NCBI RefSeq assembly: GCF_017329605.1
Contig: NZ_JAFMTY010000004.1
Location: 95,237-159,236 of the forward strand
From: Alicyclobacillus fructus
Lineage (GTDB): Bacteria > Bacillota > Bacilli > Alicyclobacillales > Alicyclobacillaceae
DNA: 64,000 bases
Direction of reading: 5' to 3'
Shown here: piece by piece, positions 9,210-17,808 of the stretch
Layout of the letters: each line of letters starts with the position of its first letter
Numbering within the stretch: position 1 is the stretch's first letter
Notes under the pieces: model-generated
Seen by the model: the letters and a program-made list of their open reading frames with translations, nothing else
Told to the model about the DNA's origin: nothing
Databases searched by the model: none
Made by a program: the position numbers and the translations under genes

Positions 9210-9883
9210 AGCGAGGGCCGTACGCGTCGCGCTGGGAGTCGGTATTGGCTGAAGTAGAGCGATCTCATCTCCGCGCCGCCGCGCGCTTGGCCATGACGGG
9301 GGCGGTGCGCGCGAGGGCCTGGGACGGGCATGGCTGGAGCGCTGTGGTCGAAAGAAGCGGCACCCGGCGTGCGTTCGACGTGTGGCTGCCCAAGCTGGCG
9401 GATTATGCGGGCCATGCGCGCGATGTGGCGCGTTGGCTCGCCATGCGCCCAGACTGGCTCGCCGCGCACTATGCGGGAGAATGGGACGAGTCGTTTCTTG
9501 AATTTTTGACCACCCATCAGGTGGAGGTCGTGCCGACGCGGGAGACGCTGGTCAGGTTGAGGGCTCTGTCCACGTGCACCTGCGAAGAGACCGATCCGCT
9601 GTGTCCGCACGTCATCGCGGTCCTGCTCGGGCTCATCTGGGAGGCGGACAGGCACCCGCTTGCGGCGTTTCGGTTGGTCGGGATCGAGGAGGAGCGGCTG
9701 CTCGATCTCGTCCACGAGGAGACCGCCGCGCTCGCGGGCGGCGCGAGACCTTCGCTGCGTACCGGCAGGGACGAGCAGAGAAGCGAATGGGGAGCTTGGC
9801 CGCCCGCCGATGGGTGGGGGGAGGTCGCGGTGCGTCCGCTTGGTCGAATGAGACCGGTGTTCCGCTCCGAGTCCCGCCCTTGA
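9206..9883 (+). CDS. ywqB: SWIM zinc-finger protein (YwqB-like)
   Basis: A 225-residue protein whose GTG start overlaps the helicase stop (GTGA). Around residues 120-135 it has the SWIM zinc-binding pattern CxCx(n)CxH (STCTCEETDPLCPHV), which is linked to DNA or protein binding. The rest is helical and unremarkable. The pair with a SNF2 ATPase is conserved in Bacilli, suggesting one complex. The low-complexity tail runs into the terminator hairpin at its 3' end. Confidence 0.85.
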   Translation: MKRGPYASRWESVLAEVERSHLRAAARLAMTGAVRARAWDGHGWSAVVERSGTRRAFDVWLPKLADYAGHARDVARWLAMRPDWLAAHYAGEWDESFLEFLTTHQVEVVPTRETLVRLRALSTCTCEETDPLCPHVIAVLLGLIWEADRHPLAAFRLVGIEEERLLDLVHEETAALAGGARPSLRTGRDEQRSEWGAWPPADGWGEVAVRPLGRMRPVFRSESRP

Positions 9884-9898
9884 GCGGCGTTTTTTTTT
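9861..9898 (+). terminator. Intrinsic terminator of the SNF2-SWIM operon
   Basis: CCGCTC (9862-9867) and GAGCGG (9882-9887) form a stem with a 14-base loop, followed after CG by a run of nine T. It overlaps the last codons of the SWIM gene and separates it from the SOS promoter. Confidence 0.75.
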
Positions 9899-9908
9899 AT
9901 CCAAGAAC

Positions 9909-9968
9909 CGAACATGTGTTTGTATTTCGCGTCCGCCTGGGTATAATGGCGTTGAGAACATGTGTTCG
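9909..9968 (+). promoter_or_regulatory. SOS promoter with two LexA boxes
   Basis: Box 1, CGAACATGTGTTTG (9909-9922), differs by one base from the Gram-positive LexA/DinR consensus CGAAC-N4-GTTCG. Box 2, AGAACATGTGTTCG (9955-9968), has a perfect GAAC-N4-GTTC core. Between them lies TATAAT (9942-9947), with TTGTAT (9920-9925) 16 bases upstream as a weak -35. One box overlaps the -35, the other the start of transcription, so LexA would block the polymerase from both sides. Confidence 0.88.
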
Positions 9969-9980
9969 GTGGTGAGGCGG

Positions 9981-11192
9981 ATGCGATACAGTTTGTACGG
10001 CGAATGTGAAGGGCTGCTGGGAGAAAGCGAGGGACCGTTTGTCGTCGAAGAAGGCGGTGTGGTCGTCGATGTTTCTCGCTCAGCTTCGCGGGCGGGGGTG
10101 CGGCTGGGGATGCAGCTTCGAGAAGCTCTGGCCCTCATCCCGGGTTGCCGCGCGGAGCCGATTTCAGGAGAAACAAAATCATGGAAACATTTGCGCGGTG
10201 TGCTGTGGTCGCACACGCCTTGGGTGGAAACGCATCCCGCCGAGCGGCGGTTTTGGGTCCATCTCTCCGGCTCAGCCATCCCTCTTGCAGAGCTCAGGCA
10301 GATGGCGCGCGAAATTCGCCGCGGCTTGACGGAGGAACAGCGCGTCGTGCTCGCTTTGGCGAAGACACCGTGGCAGGCGCGCATGCTCCTTGCGTGGAGC
10401 CGTCAGGAGCGGGTGCCGGGGGCGCTGTACGGAAAGTTGCACACCGAACCTCTGGTCGTGGCGCCGGATTTGCTGAACGAGGATGCTTGGGACGTCTGGA
10501 TGGGCGCGCCTCTCGCTGCGGCGTGGTGGATCCCCGGCGATGCGAAGGCCGAACTCATTTCCTTGGGCGTTTTTCGCCTGCATCATCTGGCGGAGATCCC
10601 GGAAGAGAGCCTGTGCGCTCGCTTTGGAGAACAGTCCAGGATCTGGCGGATGTGGGGCGCGGGCGGAGAGGCGCTTCGGCCGGATCGCTCACCCGACGAG
10701 TGGAGCGCCTCATGGCATGGAGACGCGGAGGGCGTGCCTTTGGAACAGGGAAAGGCACAGGTTCGGCGATGCCTGGAGATGCTCTGCGCACGTCTCGCTC
10801 GCTTCGGAATGGCGGTTCAGGCGCTGTCCATCACCTTGTGGGCTGAGGCACGCGAGATTCGGTGGGAAAAGCGGATGGCCAAGCCGACCCCCTACCCCGA
10901 CGTGCTATGGGCGCAAATGGCGTGGCCGGAGGAGGTCCATCGCGCGCGGCGAATCTGGGGCGCCGAATTGTGCGCAACGGAGGTCGCACCGCTTCGCCCC
11001 GTGCAGGCGGATCTGCTGGAAGGCTGGGAGAGACATGACGACCTTTTGGGGGCGCAGGATCCCGTGAAGCGCCTCGATCGGTGGAACGCCTGGGATCAGC
11101 TGATGGCGAGGTGGCCGAAGTTGCAACGAGGGATGACCGCGGATTTTCGCGAACGCCGCTTGGCGCTGTTCCTCGCCGAGATGGCCCGTTGA
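9981..11192 (+). CDS. imuB: ImuB-like, catalytically inactive Y-family DNA polymerase
   Basis: A protein of about 403 residues with the Y-family outline: V-V-V-D-V-S-R-S-A-S-R-A-G-V-R-L-G-M aligns with the finger region of DinB/ImuB. The N-terminal D-x-D-x-F-F motif is replaced by SLYGECEG and the S-x-D-E motif by ERRFWVHLSGS, so the catalytic acids are gone, as in ImuB. The C-terminus ends RRLALFLAEM, a possible weak beta-clamp motif. An ATG at 9960 lies inside the LexA box almost at the transcription start; ATG 9981 after GTGAGG is more plausible. The stop overlaps the next gene (TTGA). Confidence 0.8.
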   Translation: MRYSLYGECEGLLGESEGPFVVEEGGVVVDVSRSASRAGVRLGMQLREALALIPGCRAEPISGETKSWKHLRGVLWSHTPWVETHPAERRFWVHLSGSAIPLAELRQMAREIRRGLTEEQRVVLALAKTPWQARMLLAWSRQERVPGALYGKLHTEPLVVAPDLLNEDAWDVWMGAPLAAAWWIPGDAKAELISLGVFRLHHLAEIPEESLCARFGEQSRIWRMWGAGGEALRPDRSPDEWSASWHGDAEGVPLEQGKAQVRRCLEMLCARLARFGMAVQALSITLWAEAREIRWEKRMAKPTPYPDVLWAQMAWPEEVHRARRIWGAELCATEVAPLRPVQADLLEGWERHDDLLGAQDPVKRLDRWNAWDQLMARWPKLQRGMTADFRERRLALFLAEMAR

Positions 11193-11431
11193 GCCGCTTG
11201 GTGCGAAGAGCCGTGGCCGTTCTGCGTTGGAAAGGGGACCGCCCGTTTTGGTTTGTGGACGAAGGAAAGAGACATCAGGTCCAGTGGATCATCGACGAAT
11301 GGTGGGAGATGGGCGACTGGTGGAAAGCGGGGCGGGATCGCCGGATGCTGCGCGTATGGACGGATCGCGGCGCGTGCATGGATCTGGAATGCGAAGAAGG
11401 CACTTGGCGCGTGTATCGCATCTGGGATTGA
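11189..11431 (+). CDS. DUF6504-like small protein of the mutasome operon
   Basis: An 80-residue protein starting at TTG 11189, which overlaps the imuB stop. An upstream ATG at 11081 would lie deep in imuB and is unlikely. The pattern V-Q-W-I-I-D-E-W-W-E-M-G-D-W-W followed by R-x-x-L-R-V-W-T and ending T-W-R-V-Y-R-I-W-D resembles DUF6504 proteins, which sit between ImuB and DnaE2 genes in other bacteria. Function is unknown; the position argues for a part in the translesion complex. It ends 13 bases before dnaE2. Confidence 0.68.
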   Translation: MSRLVRRAVAVLRWKGDRPFWFVDEGKRHQVQWIIDEWWEMGDWWKAGRDRRMLRVWTDRGACMDLECEEGTWRVYRIWD

Positions 11432-11444
11432 GGCGGGGAGCGCG

Positions 11445-14400
11445 ATGTTTGTCCATCTACACTGCCATTCTCCGTATTCGTTCCTCGATGGGGCTTCCAG
11501 CATCGAGACGCTGGTGGCGCAGGCGGCCGCGCAGGGCATGCCCGCACTGGCCTTGACGGATCGAAACACCATCGCGGGCCAACCCGAGTTTCATCGGCTG
11601 GCCGCCCTATACGGCGTCAAGCCCATTGCGGGAGCCGAGTTGACGCTGGAGGACGGCGCGCAAATCGTGGTTTTGGCGGAACATTCGACGGGATTTCGCC
11701 ATTTATGCGAACTGCTCACGCGCATGCACGTGGAGGCTCGCCATCGCGCAGATCCCAGGCTTCGGGAAGAGGATCTGTTCGAGCGCGGCGAAGGACTTCT
11801 CATCCTGTCGGGGGGAATTCGAGGATTTGTCCAGCGCGCCTTGGCGCGCCGCGCCTATGGCGAAGCCCGGCGGTTCGTCGAGCGATATCGGGACGTGTTC
11901 GGGGATCGGTTTTACCTAGAGTGGACAGCGGACGGGCTCCCGGGTGGGATGCGGCGCATGAAGGATTTGCTCGATCTCGCGGAGGCGACGGGGGTGCCCG
12001 CTGTCGCGGCGACCGAGGTCCGCGCCGCCACCCCGGAGGAAGTGGCGGTGCTCGACGTGCTCGCCTGCATCCGCGCGGGATGTGACCTGCAGACGCCGCA
12101 CCCTGAGCGCCCGTTCAACCGCATGGGGTACCTGCATGACGGGGCCGAAGCCGCGCGCAGGTTTGGTCAGGCTCCTCGCGCCGTTGCGCGAACGTTCGAG
12201 ATTGCCGAGCGCTGTTCGCCCGTGTTTCCCGCGGATGGCCCACTGTTTCCCGAGTACCGGGATGCATCGGGGCGCGGCGGGATGGAACTCCTGGAGGAAC
12301 TCGTATGGCAAGGAGCGCGAGATCGATACGGGAAAGTGGATGCGGAACTTCGCGTTCGCTTGGAACACGAACTTGCCATCATCCGCGATCTCGGCTATGC
12401 CGATTACTTCCTCGTCGTTTGGGACATCGTCCGATACGCGCGCTCTCGCGGCATCCGCTGCGCGGGCCGGGGATCCGCGGCTGATTCCGTTGTCGCGTAT
12501 TGCCTGTATCTGACAGAGGTGGACGCACTGAACCGGAATCTACTCTTCGAGCGTTTTCTCTCCCGCGAACGGGCCGAGCGGCCGGACATCGACATCGATT
12601 TCGCGAGCGATCGCCGAGACGAGGTCATCGACTACGTATACCGGCGCTACGGGCGAGATCGGGTGGCTCGGGTGGCGACGTATCAGACGTTTCGCGCGCG
12701 ATCCGCCGTGCGCGAGGTGGGGCGCGTCTTCGGGATACCTGAGGATCTCCTGGATCAGCTGGCCAAGCGGATCCCTTGGTCCACGCACGCGGACGAGATC
12801 GAAGAAGCGCTGGAACGAGTGCCCGAATTGCGGGATTTTCAGCCCTATCGGCGCGCGTTTCGGTGGATGCTGGCCGTCGCCCGCCAGATCGCGGGATTTC
12901 CCCGCCATTTCGGGACGCATACCGGCGGGATCGTCATCAGCGGGGAACCCCTGATGAAGGTCACCAGCCTGCAGCCTTCCGCCTCGGGCTGGCTGATCAC
13001 GCCGTACGACAAGCGGCTCCTGGAAGACGCGGGCCTCGTGAAGCTCGACCTTTTGTCCCTGCGAACCTTGGCGGCCGTGGAGGGGGCGCTTCGGCTCGGA
13101 ACGGCGCGTTCGGTCGATTACGATCGGATTCCCATGGATGATGAGGCCACGTTTGCGTCGATTCGCCGCGGGGACACCATCGGCGTCTTTCAGTTGGAGA
13201 GCCCGGCCCAGCGTGCGCTTCAGGTTCGGCTTGGCGCGGAATCTCTGGAAGATCTGGTGGCGAGCGTCGCGCTCATTCGGCCCGGCCCCATCCAGGGCAA
13301 TATGGTCGATCCGTTTCTCGCTCGCCGGCGCGGGCTGGAGCCTGTGCGCTATCTTCATCCCAAGTTGGAGCCCATCCTCGGAAAGACCTACGGGGTGGTG
13401 CTGTTTCAGGAGCAGGTGATCGAGATCGCCACTGCCATTGCGGGTTTCACGCCGGGCGAGGCGGACGAACTTCGGCGCGTGATGAGCCATGCTCGCAGCC
13501 GTGCTGAGATGGAACAAATCGGAGAACGATTCGTTCAGAAGGCCGTCCGCCAAGGGGTGCCGCTTGAGACGGCGCAGACGCTTTTTTCCTACGTGCGCGG
13601 GTATGCAAGCTACGGCTTTTGCGAAGCGCACGCTGCGGCATTTGCCACCACGGCCTACAAGACGGCCTATCTCATTGAACATCATCCGGCGAGTTTCTTC
13701 GCGGCTGTGTTGAATCAGTTGCCCATGGGGTACTATCCGGCTCACGTGATCTGCGCGGAGGCTCGCCGGCGCGGCGTTCAAATCCTGCCTGTCGACATCA
13801 ACCAAAGCGAATGGGACACAGGGGTCCCCGAGCCTCACGCCATACGCCTCGGGTTTCGGCTCGTCCGTTCCTTCTCGGAGCGCGTGGCGCGCGCCATCGT
13901 GGAGGAGCGGCAGGCTTCTGGCCCGTTTCGAAGCCTCGCCGACGCGGTGGCACGCGTACCTCAGGCGGATGCCCTGCATTTCGAGCGCCTGATTCGCGCC
14001 GGCGCCTTCGATCGCGTCGAATCTCGCGATCGGCGCGAGCTTCTGTGGTGGCTTCCGAAGTGGCTCGCGCTTCGAGACGAACAGACCCTGACGCTCTTCA
14101 GCGGGGGTGCGGGCTCAGATCTCATGGAAGGCGCAGCGGTTCTCCCGCGAAGCTTGCCACGCATGAGTGTGGCCGAGCGGATCGCCGATGAGTACGCCGT
14201 GTTGGGCGTGGGCGTGAGCGGGCACTGGCTGTCCCTGTACCGGGATGCGCTTCGGAGAGAGGGATATTGCGCGCTGGCTGAGGTGGCCGAGAAGCCTGAG
14301 GGTGCGAGGGTCAAAGTGGCGGGACTGTCGATCCGGCCGCATCGGCCGCCGACGAAGAGCGGAAAAACCGTCGTCTTCTTCACCCTGGAGGACGAAACGG

Positions 14401-14564
14401 GTTTGGCGGATGCCGTGATGTTCGAGTCCGTGTACCGGCGCGAAGGGGCTGTCCTGTTTACGCCGTTCGGCAGATTGCTCGGCCTTTCGGGCGTGATCGA
14501 CCGGCGCGGCGGGCAGCGCGGACAAATTCGCGTTGAGCACGTCTGGCCGCTTGCATCCGGTTGA
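11445..14564 (+). CDS. dnaE2: Error-prone DNA polymerase III alpha subunit, DnaE2 type
   Basis: A 1039-residue C-family polymerase. The N-terminal PHP domain opens VHLHCHSPYSFLDG. The palm aspartates are visible at D381 and D383 (PDIDIDFASDRRDEV) and D535 (VKLDLLSLRTL); the helix-hairpin-helix region and a C-terminal OB fold (about 920-1030) follow. Start is ATG 11445 after GAGGCGGGGAG; an earlier in-frame ATG at 11253 lies inside the upstream gene. It lacks an exonuclease domain. Size and context (SOS promoter, ImuB partner) indicate the damage-inducible DnaE2/ImuC role rather than the replicative DnaE, which should be elsewhere. Confidence 0.88.
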   Translation: MFVHLHCHSPYSFLDGASSIETLVAQAAAQGMPALALTDRNTIAGQPEFHRLAALYGVKPIAGAELTLEDGAQIVVLAEHSTGFRHLCELLTRMHVEARHRADPRLREEDLFERGEGLLILSGGIRGFVQRALARRAYGEARRFVERYRDVFGDRFYLEWTADGLPGGMRRMKDLLDLAEATGVPAVAATEVRAATPEEVAVLDVLACIRAGCDLQTPHPERPFNRMGYLHDGAEAARRFGQAPRAVARTFEIAERCSPVFPADGPLFPEYRDASGRGGMELLEELVWQGARDRYGKVDAELRVRLEHELAIIRDLGYADYFLVVWDIVRYARSRGIRCAGRGSAADSVVAYCLYLTEVDALNRNLLFERFLSRERAERPDIDIDFASDRRDEVIDYVYRRYGRDRVARVATYQTFRARSAVREVGRVFGIPEDLLDQLAKRIPWSTHADEIEEALERVPELRDFQPYRRAFRWMLAVARQIAGFPRHFGTHTGGIVISGEPLMKVTSLQPSASGWLITPYDKRLLEDAGLVKLDLLSLRTLAAVEGALRLGTARSVDYDRIPMDDEATFASIRRGDTIGVFQLESPAQRALQVRLGAESLEDLVASVALIRPGPIQGNMVDPFLARRRGLEPVRYLHPKLEPILGKTYGVVLFQEQVIEIATAIAGFTPGEADELRRVMSHARSRAEMEQIGERFVQKAVRQGVPLETAQTLFSYVRGYASYGFCEAHAAAFATTAYKTAYLIEHHPASFFAAVLNQLPMGYYPAHVICAEARRRGVQILPVDINQSEWDTGVPEPHAIRLGFRLVRSFSERVARAIVEERQASGPFRSLADAVARVPQADALHFERLIRAGAFDRVESRDRRELLWWLPKWLALRDEQTLTLFSGGAGSDLMEGAAVLPRSLPRMSVAERIADEYAVLGVGVSGHWLSLYRDALRREGYCALAEVAEKPEGARVKVAGLSIRPHRPPTKSGKTVVFFTLEDETGLADAVMFESVYRREGAVLFTPFGRLLGLSGVIDRRGGQRGQIRVEHVWPLASG

Positions 14565-14676
14565 GGGAGGAGCATCCCGATTTACGATATTGAAACTCAT
14601 ACCATTGTAAACAGGGAAAGGGTGATGACTGCAGAATGCAAACCTCGATGATCTCGAGATCGCGAGGTGAACGTTC

Positions 14677-15771
14677 ATGCACATTGTACATCCCTCCGCC
14701 GCCTGCGCATTCCGCCTCAGGCTTCTCCGGCGCTTGCGCCCATGGCGCGCGCTCCTCGTCACGCTCCTCGTCTCCGCTTCCCTTGTCGGCTGCGGGCTCT
14801 GGCCCGCCTCGAACGCGCTACCGCACACCCCCAGTCCGGTGAAGACCTCGGACGGGCGTGAACTGCTGTGGAGCGGGGATATCAAGCGGAAGGCCATCGA
14901 CATGATCGCCGAAAGCCGCCATCGCGTCTACGTGGACATCTATGAATGTTCGGATCCCGACCTCCTGCGCGCCCTGATTGCGGCGAGGCGCCGCGGCGTC
15001 GAGGTGCGCGTGGTCCTCGACGCGACCGAGCAACACTCCGAGGCCATCGCGTTGCCGGCGCTCGTCCGCGCCGGGATCGACACAACACCCATACGCATCA
15101 AACAGGGTATCGATCACGTCAAGATGATCATCGCCGACGGCGATGTGCTCATCGGCGGCATGAATTTCGGCGCCGACAGTTGGGAGAACCACGACGCATC
15201 CGTCTACCTGCCCGACTGCGCAGACACGTTTGTGCCCATGTTTCTGTGGGACGCGGCCCGGGCTCGCGGCGAGGCAGCCGAAGCCCCGCAGGATCGCCCG
15301 CCGCTCATCTCGGATCGCGACATCGGGCCACACGTCCTGCAGGCGATTCGAAGCGCGCGGCGCGAAGTCGACATGGAGGCGTTCAACCTGACGGATGAAG
15401 ACGTGCTGAACGCCTTGCGCGCGGATATCGAGCGCGGCGTCTCCGTGAATGTCCTCGTGGACCCGTCTCAATCTCGCAATCGCTCGGCCGTCGAGGCGTT
15501 GCGCCAGGCTGGGGCTTTGATACGATATTACCGTCCTTACGGAGGAGAATTGTTGCACGCCAAGATCTTGGACGTCGATCACGGCGAACGCCTGATCATT
15601 GGAAGCGCGAATTTCACGCATCAAGCGTTCACCTACAATCACGAGGCGGATGTCGAACTCGCGCACGTGCCGACGTTTGCCGAGGCTTTCGAGGCGGACC
15701 TGCACCGGCAACTGGCCCGCGGGAGTTCCTATCCCATACGCGAAAAGGTGGCATCATGGGACGAGTCCTGA
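14677..15771 (+). CDS. Phospholipase D-like lipoprotein
   Basis: A 364-residue protein with an N-terminal signal and lipobox (SLVGCG, Cys at about 39), so probably anchored outside the membrane. Two HKD-type motifs mark the PLD superfamily: DHVKMIIADGDVLIGGMNFG near residue 150 and LLHAKILD-x5-LIIGSANFTHQ near 290. The family includes cardiolipin synthases, phospholipases and nucleases; the lipoprotein form suggests a secreted phosphodiesterase. GAGGTGA precedes the ATG. It overlaps the PAP2 gene by 16 bases, so the two are likely one operon for lipid or phosphate turnover. Confidence 0.85.
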   Translation: MHIVHPSAACAFRLRLLRRLRPWRALLVTLLVSASLVGCGLWPASNALPHTPSPVKTSDGRELLWSGDIKRKAIDMIAESRHRVYVDIYECSDPDLLRALIAARRRGVEVRVVLDATEQHSEAIALPALVRAGIDTTPIRIKQGIDHVKMIIADGDVLIGGMNFGADSWENHDASVYLPDCADTFVPMFLWDAARARGEAAEAPQDRPPLISDRDIGPHVLQAIRSARREVDMEAFNLTDEDVLNALRADIERGVSVNVLVDPSQSRNRSAVEALRQAGALIRYYRPYGGELLHAKILDVDHGERLIIGSANFTHQAFTYNHEADVELAHVPTFAEAFEADLHRQLARGSSYPIREKVASWDES

Positions 15772-16352
15772 GGCTGTGGTCTTTCATTGAGCGTGCCGAT
15801 TGGCGCGTGCTCCACTGGTGTGAGCGGCTATGGGGCCGGTATCCGGCCCTGGATGCCGCCATGATGGCGAGCGCCTTGTACACGCCGATGGTGATGTTGG
15901 CACTCCTTTGCATCGCCGCAGGCGGCTTCGCGGCGCCCCCTCACGGGACGCAAGCCGCTTGGGCGGCGGGCGCAAGCGTCGCAGCGGCGGTGTGCGTTCG
16001 CGTGGCGCACGAACCCATCAGCCGTGCGGCCCGTCGGCCTCGCCCCTTTGAGGTCGAGCCCATCCAGCCGCTGGTCGAACATGAGCGCGGCGACTCGTTT
16101 CCGAGCAATCACGCCGCAGGCGGCTTTGCGCTCGCCGTCGGCGGATGGCACCTGGGGCTCATCGCCTATTTGTTGCTGGCGCTGGCCGTTTGGTTGGCCA
16201 TCGCTCGCATCTACTGCGCGCTTCACTATCCGAGCGACGTGATCGCCGGCGCGGCGAGCGGCGCTGTGGCGGGATATGCGTGCAGCTCGCTCGCATGGGC
16301 GCACCACGAGCAGATGCATCCTGCCTTCGCGCGGTCGATGCTCTTCGGATAG
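15756..16352 (+). CDS. PAP2-family membrane phosphatase
   Basis: A 198-residue protein with about five hydrophobic helices. The three phosphatase signatures are R-A-A-R-R-P-R-P (around 90), D-S-F-P-S-N-H-A-A-G (catalytic His about 120) and ARIYCALHYPSDVIAG (catalytic His about 160). The family dephosphorylates lipid phosphates such as undecaprenyl diphosphate (BcrC) or phosphatidate. Its ATG lies inside the end of the PLD-like gene, so translation is coupled. Substrate not determinable from sequence. Confidence 0.88.
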   Translation: MGRVLRLWSFIERADWRVLHWCERLWGRYPALDAAMMASALYTPMVMLALLCIAAGGFAAPPHGTQAAWAAGASVAAAVCVRVAHEPISRAARRPRPFEVEPIQPLVEHERGDSFPSNHAAGGFALAVGGWHLGLIAYLLLALAVWLAIARIYCALHYPSDVIAGAASGAVAGYACSSLAWAHHEQMHPAFARSMLFG

Positions 16353-16419
16353 GAGGAATGATTTGCCTGGGGCCGTGCAGACTAACCGAAGGACATTCTG
16401 CATGTGGAGGGAATCGCGT

Positions 16420-16809
16420 ATGCGCAACGTGCGCCCGATTCGCGCCCTTGGCGCGGCCGTCACATCGCTCGCGCTCATCGTCGCCATTCAGGCTGCGTGG
16501 ACGGTGGCATCGGCTCGCCCCATCCAGGTGACGCTGCGCGACGGAGGTATCGAACCGCGCGAGATCGACGTTTTGCAGGGAGCTACGGTGGATATCGTGG
16601 TGCGAAATGCCGGCACCCAAATCCACAATTTTGTGGTGCCCGACTTCTACGTGTTCACGCAGAACTTGCAACCCGGCGAAACGGTCAGGGTATCGTTCGT
16701 GCCGGACAAAACGGGCAAGTTTCGCTATTACTCGGACCGGGACGGGATTCCGGAGGCCGGAATGCAGGGGACCATGAGAGTGGAGTCTCAAGCCGGAACG
16801 ACATCCTGA
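16420..16809 (+). CDS. Cupredoxin-fold exported protein lacking the copper Cys
   Basis: A 129-residue protein with an N-terminal signal or anchor (about 9-33) and a plastocyanin-like domain. IHNFVVPDF contains the first His ligand and the ending E-A-G-M-Q-G-T-M contains the Met. The segment that normally reads Y-x-C-x(4)-H before E-A-G-M is YYSDRDGIPEAGM, so the copper Cys is Ser and the second His is Ile. A blue-copper site is therefore unlikely. Start is ATG 16420, nine bases after GGAGG; ATG 16402 lies upstream of that site. Confidence 0.75.
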   Translation: MRNVRPIRALGAAVTSLALIVAIQAAWTVASARPIQVTLRDGGIEPREIDVLQGATVDIVVRNAGTQIHNFVVPDFYVFTQNLQPGETVRVSFVPDKTGKFRYYSDRDGIPEAGMQGTMRVESQAGTTS

Positions 16810-16810
16810 C

Positions 16811-16839
16811 GTGACGCCGGGCGCGATCGGCGCTACAAT
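16811..16839 (+). promoter_or_regulatory. Probable promoter for the OsmC-like gene
   Basis: GTGACG (16811-16816) and TACAAT (16834-16839) are 17 bases apart, 21 bases before the OsmC start. Both boxes differ from consensus by only one or two bases. Confidence 0.5.
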
Positions 16840-16860
16840 AGGCGGGAAGGGGGCGAAAGC

Positions 16861-17316
16861 ATGGAGATGAAAGTGGTGGGCAAGTGGCTCGGCCAACGCC
16901 ACTTCCAGGCCGACGGGCCGTCCGGCAACACCATTTACATGGACGCCAAAAAGGAAGACGGCGGGACCGGACAAGGCAACCGCCCCATGGAACTCCTGCT
17001 GATGGGCGTCGTCGGGTGCACCGGCATCGACATTTCGATGATCATGGAAAAGATGCGCGTTCCGCTGCAGAGCCTCGAAATTGAGGCGGTGGGCGAGCGC
17101 CGCGAGGAGTACCCTCAGGCCTTCACGCGCATTCATCTGACGTACCGCATGACCGGAGATGTTCCACCGGCAAAGGCGTGGCGCGCCATTCGCCTCAGCG
17201 AACAAAAGTACTGTTCGGCGATTGGCTCGTTGAAGGCGGAAGTCATTCCGCACCTTGTGCTGAATGGCACGGAAGTGCCGCCCCTCGACGTGGTCGCGGA
17301 CGGCCAGCCAGATTAA
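16861..17316 (+). CDS. OsmC/Ohr-family protein
   Basis: A 151-residue protein of the OsmC fold, which reduces organic hydroperoxides through a Cys pair. Two cysteines sit at the usual places: G-V-V-G-C-T-G-I-D (about 58) and E-Q-K-Y-C-S-A (about 120), with the N-terminal G-x(4)-P-M-E-L-L-L signature. It is closer to the YhfA-like OsmC subfamily than to Ohr. GGGGGCGAAAGC precedes the ATG. Its 3' end overlaps the convergent HIT gene by four bases. Confidence 0.85.
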   Translation: MEMKVVGKWLGQRHFQADGPSGNTIYMDAKKEDGGTGQGNRPMELLLMGVVGCTGIDISMIMEKMRVPLQSLEIEAVGERREEYPQAFTRIHLTYRMTGDVPPAKAWRAIRLSEQKYCSAIGSLKAEVIPHLVLNGTEVPPLDVVADGQPD

Positions 17317-17657
17317 CCTGGCGGCCATCCGAGTTGCCTTCCTCCTAACAGGTGATAGTGAAGGTGAGGAACGGTCTGTTGGCCATGTCGGCCGATGTTG
17401 GCGACGAGGCGATACCCGTCCTCGGCGACACCCGCATCTTCCGCGATGCTCGGGATCACGCTGTGCAGGTAACCCAATGTGTCGCGATCTTCCGAGGTCA
17501 CGGCCTGGGCGGACTCGATGTGCCGCTTGGGGATGATCAGGATGTGCACGGGAGCCTGTGGACGGATGTCGTGGAAGGCGAGGACGTGATCGTCCTCATA
17601 CACCTTGTTGGCCGGAATGTCGCCAGAAACGATCTGACAAAAAAGGCATGAGCTCAC
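17313..17657 (-). CDS. HIT-family nucleotide hydrolase
   Basis: A 114-residue histidine-triad protein, of the Hint group that hydrolyses nucleoside phosphoramidates. The catalytic triad is HLHYHLLGG near the C-terminus, and the N-terminal CLFC pair can bind zinc with downstream His residues. I chose GTG 17657, nine bases after GAGGAGGGA; a longer frame from 17684 has no ribosome site. Convergent with OsmC. Confidence 0.9.
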   Translation of the reverse strand: MSSCLFCQIVSGDIPANKVYEDDHVLAFHDIRPQAPVHILIIPKRHIESAQAVTSEDRDTLGYLHSVIPSIAEDAGVAEDGYRLVANIGRHGQQTVPHLHYHLLGGRQLGWPPG

Positions 17658-17808
17658 GTCGTTCCCTCCTCGTTGGGGCCTCATGACGATTATACAATGG
17701 CGTGCGAACCCGTGGCCAACGCGGCTTTGTCAAGCAAGCGAAGACATTTGCGAACGGCATCCGGGGCTGAACTCGCTTGCCAGTTCGATCAGGGAAGAGG
17801 GATGCGAG

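Noticed and set aside
9960..9980. ATG 9960 as start of the ImuB-like gene
   Set aside because: It lies in the LexA box at the expected transcription start and leaves no room for a ribosome site.
12540..13979. 479-residue minus-strand frame inside dnaE2
   Set aside because: Antisense shadow with biased composition; the plus strand has clear polymerase motifs.
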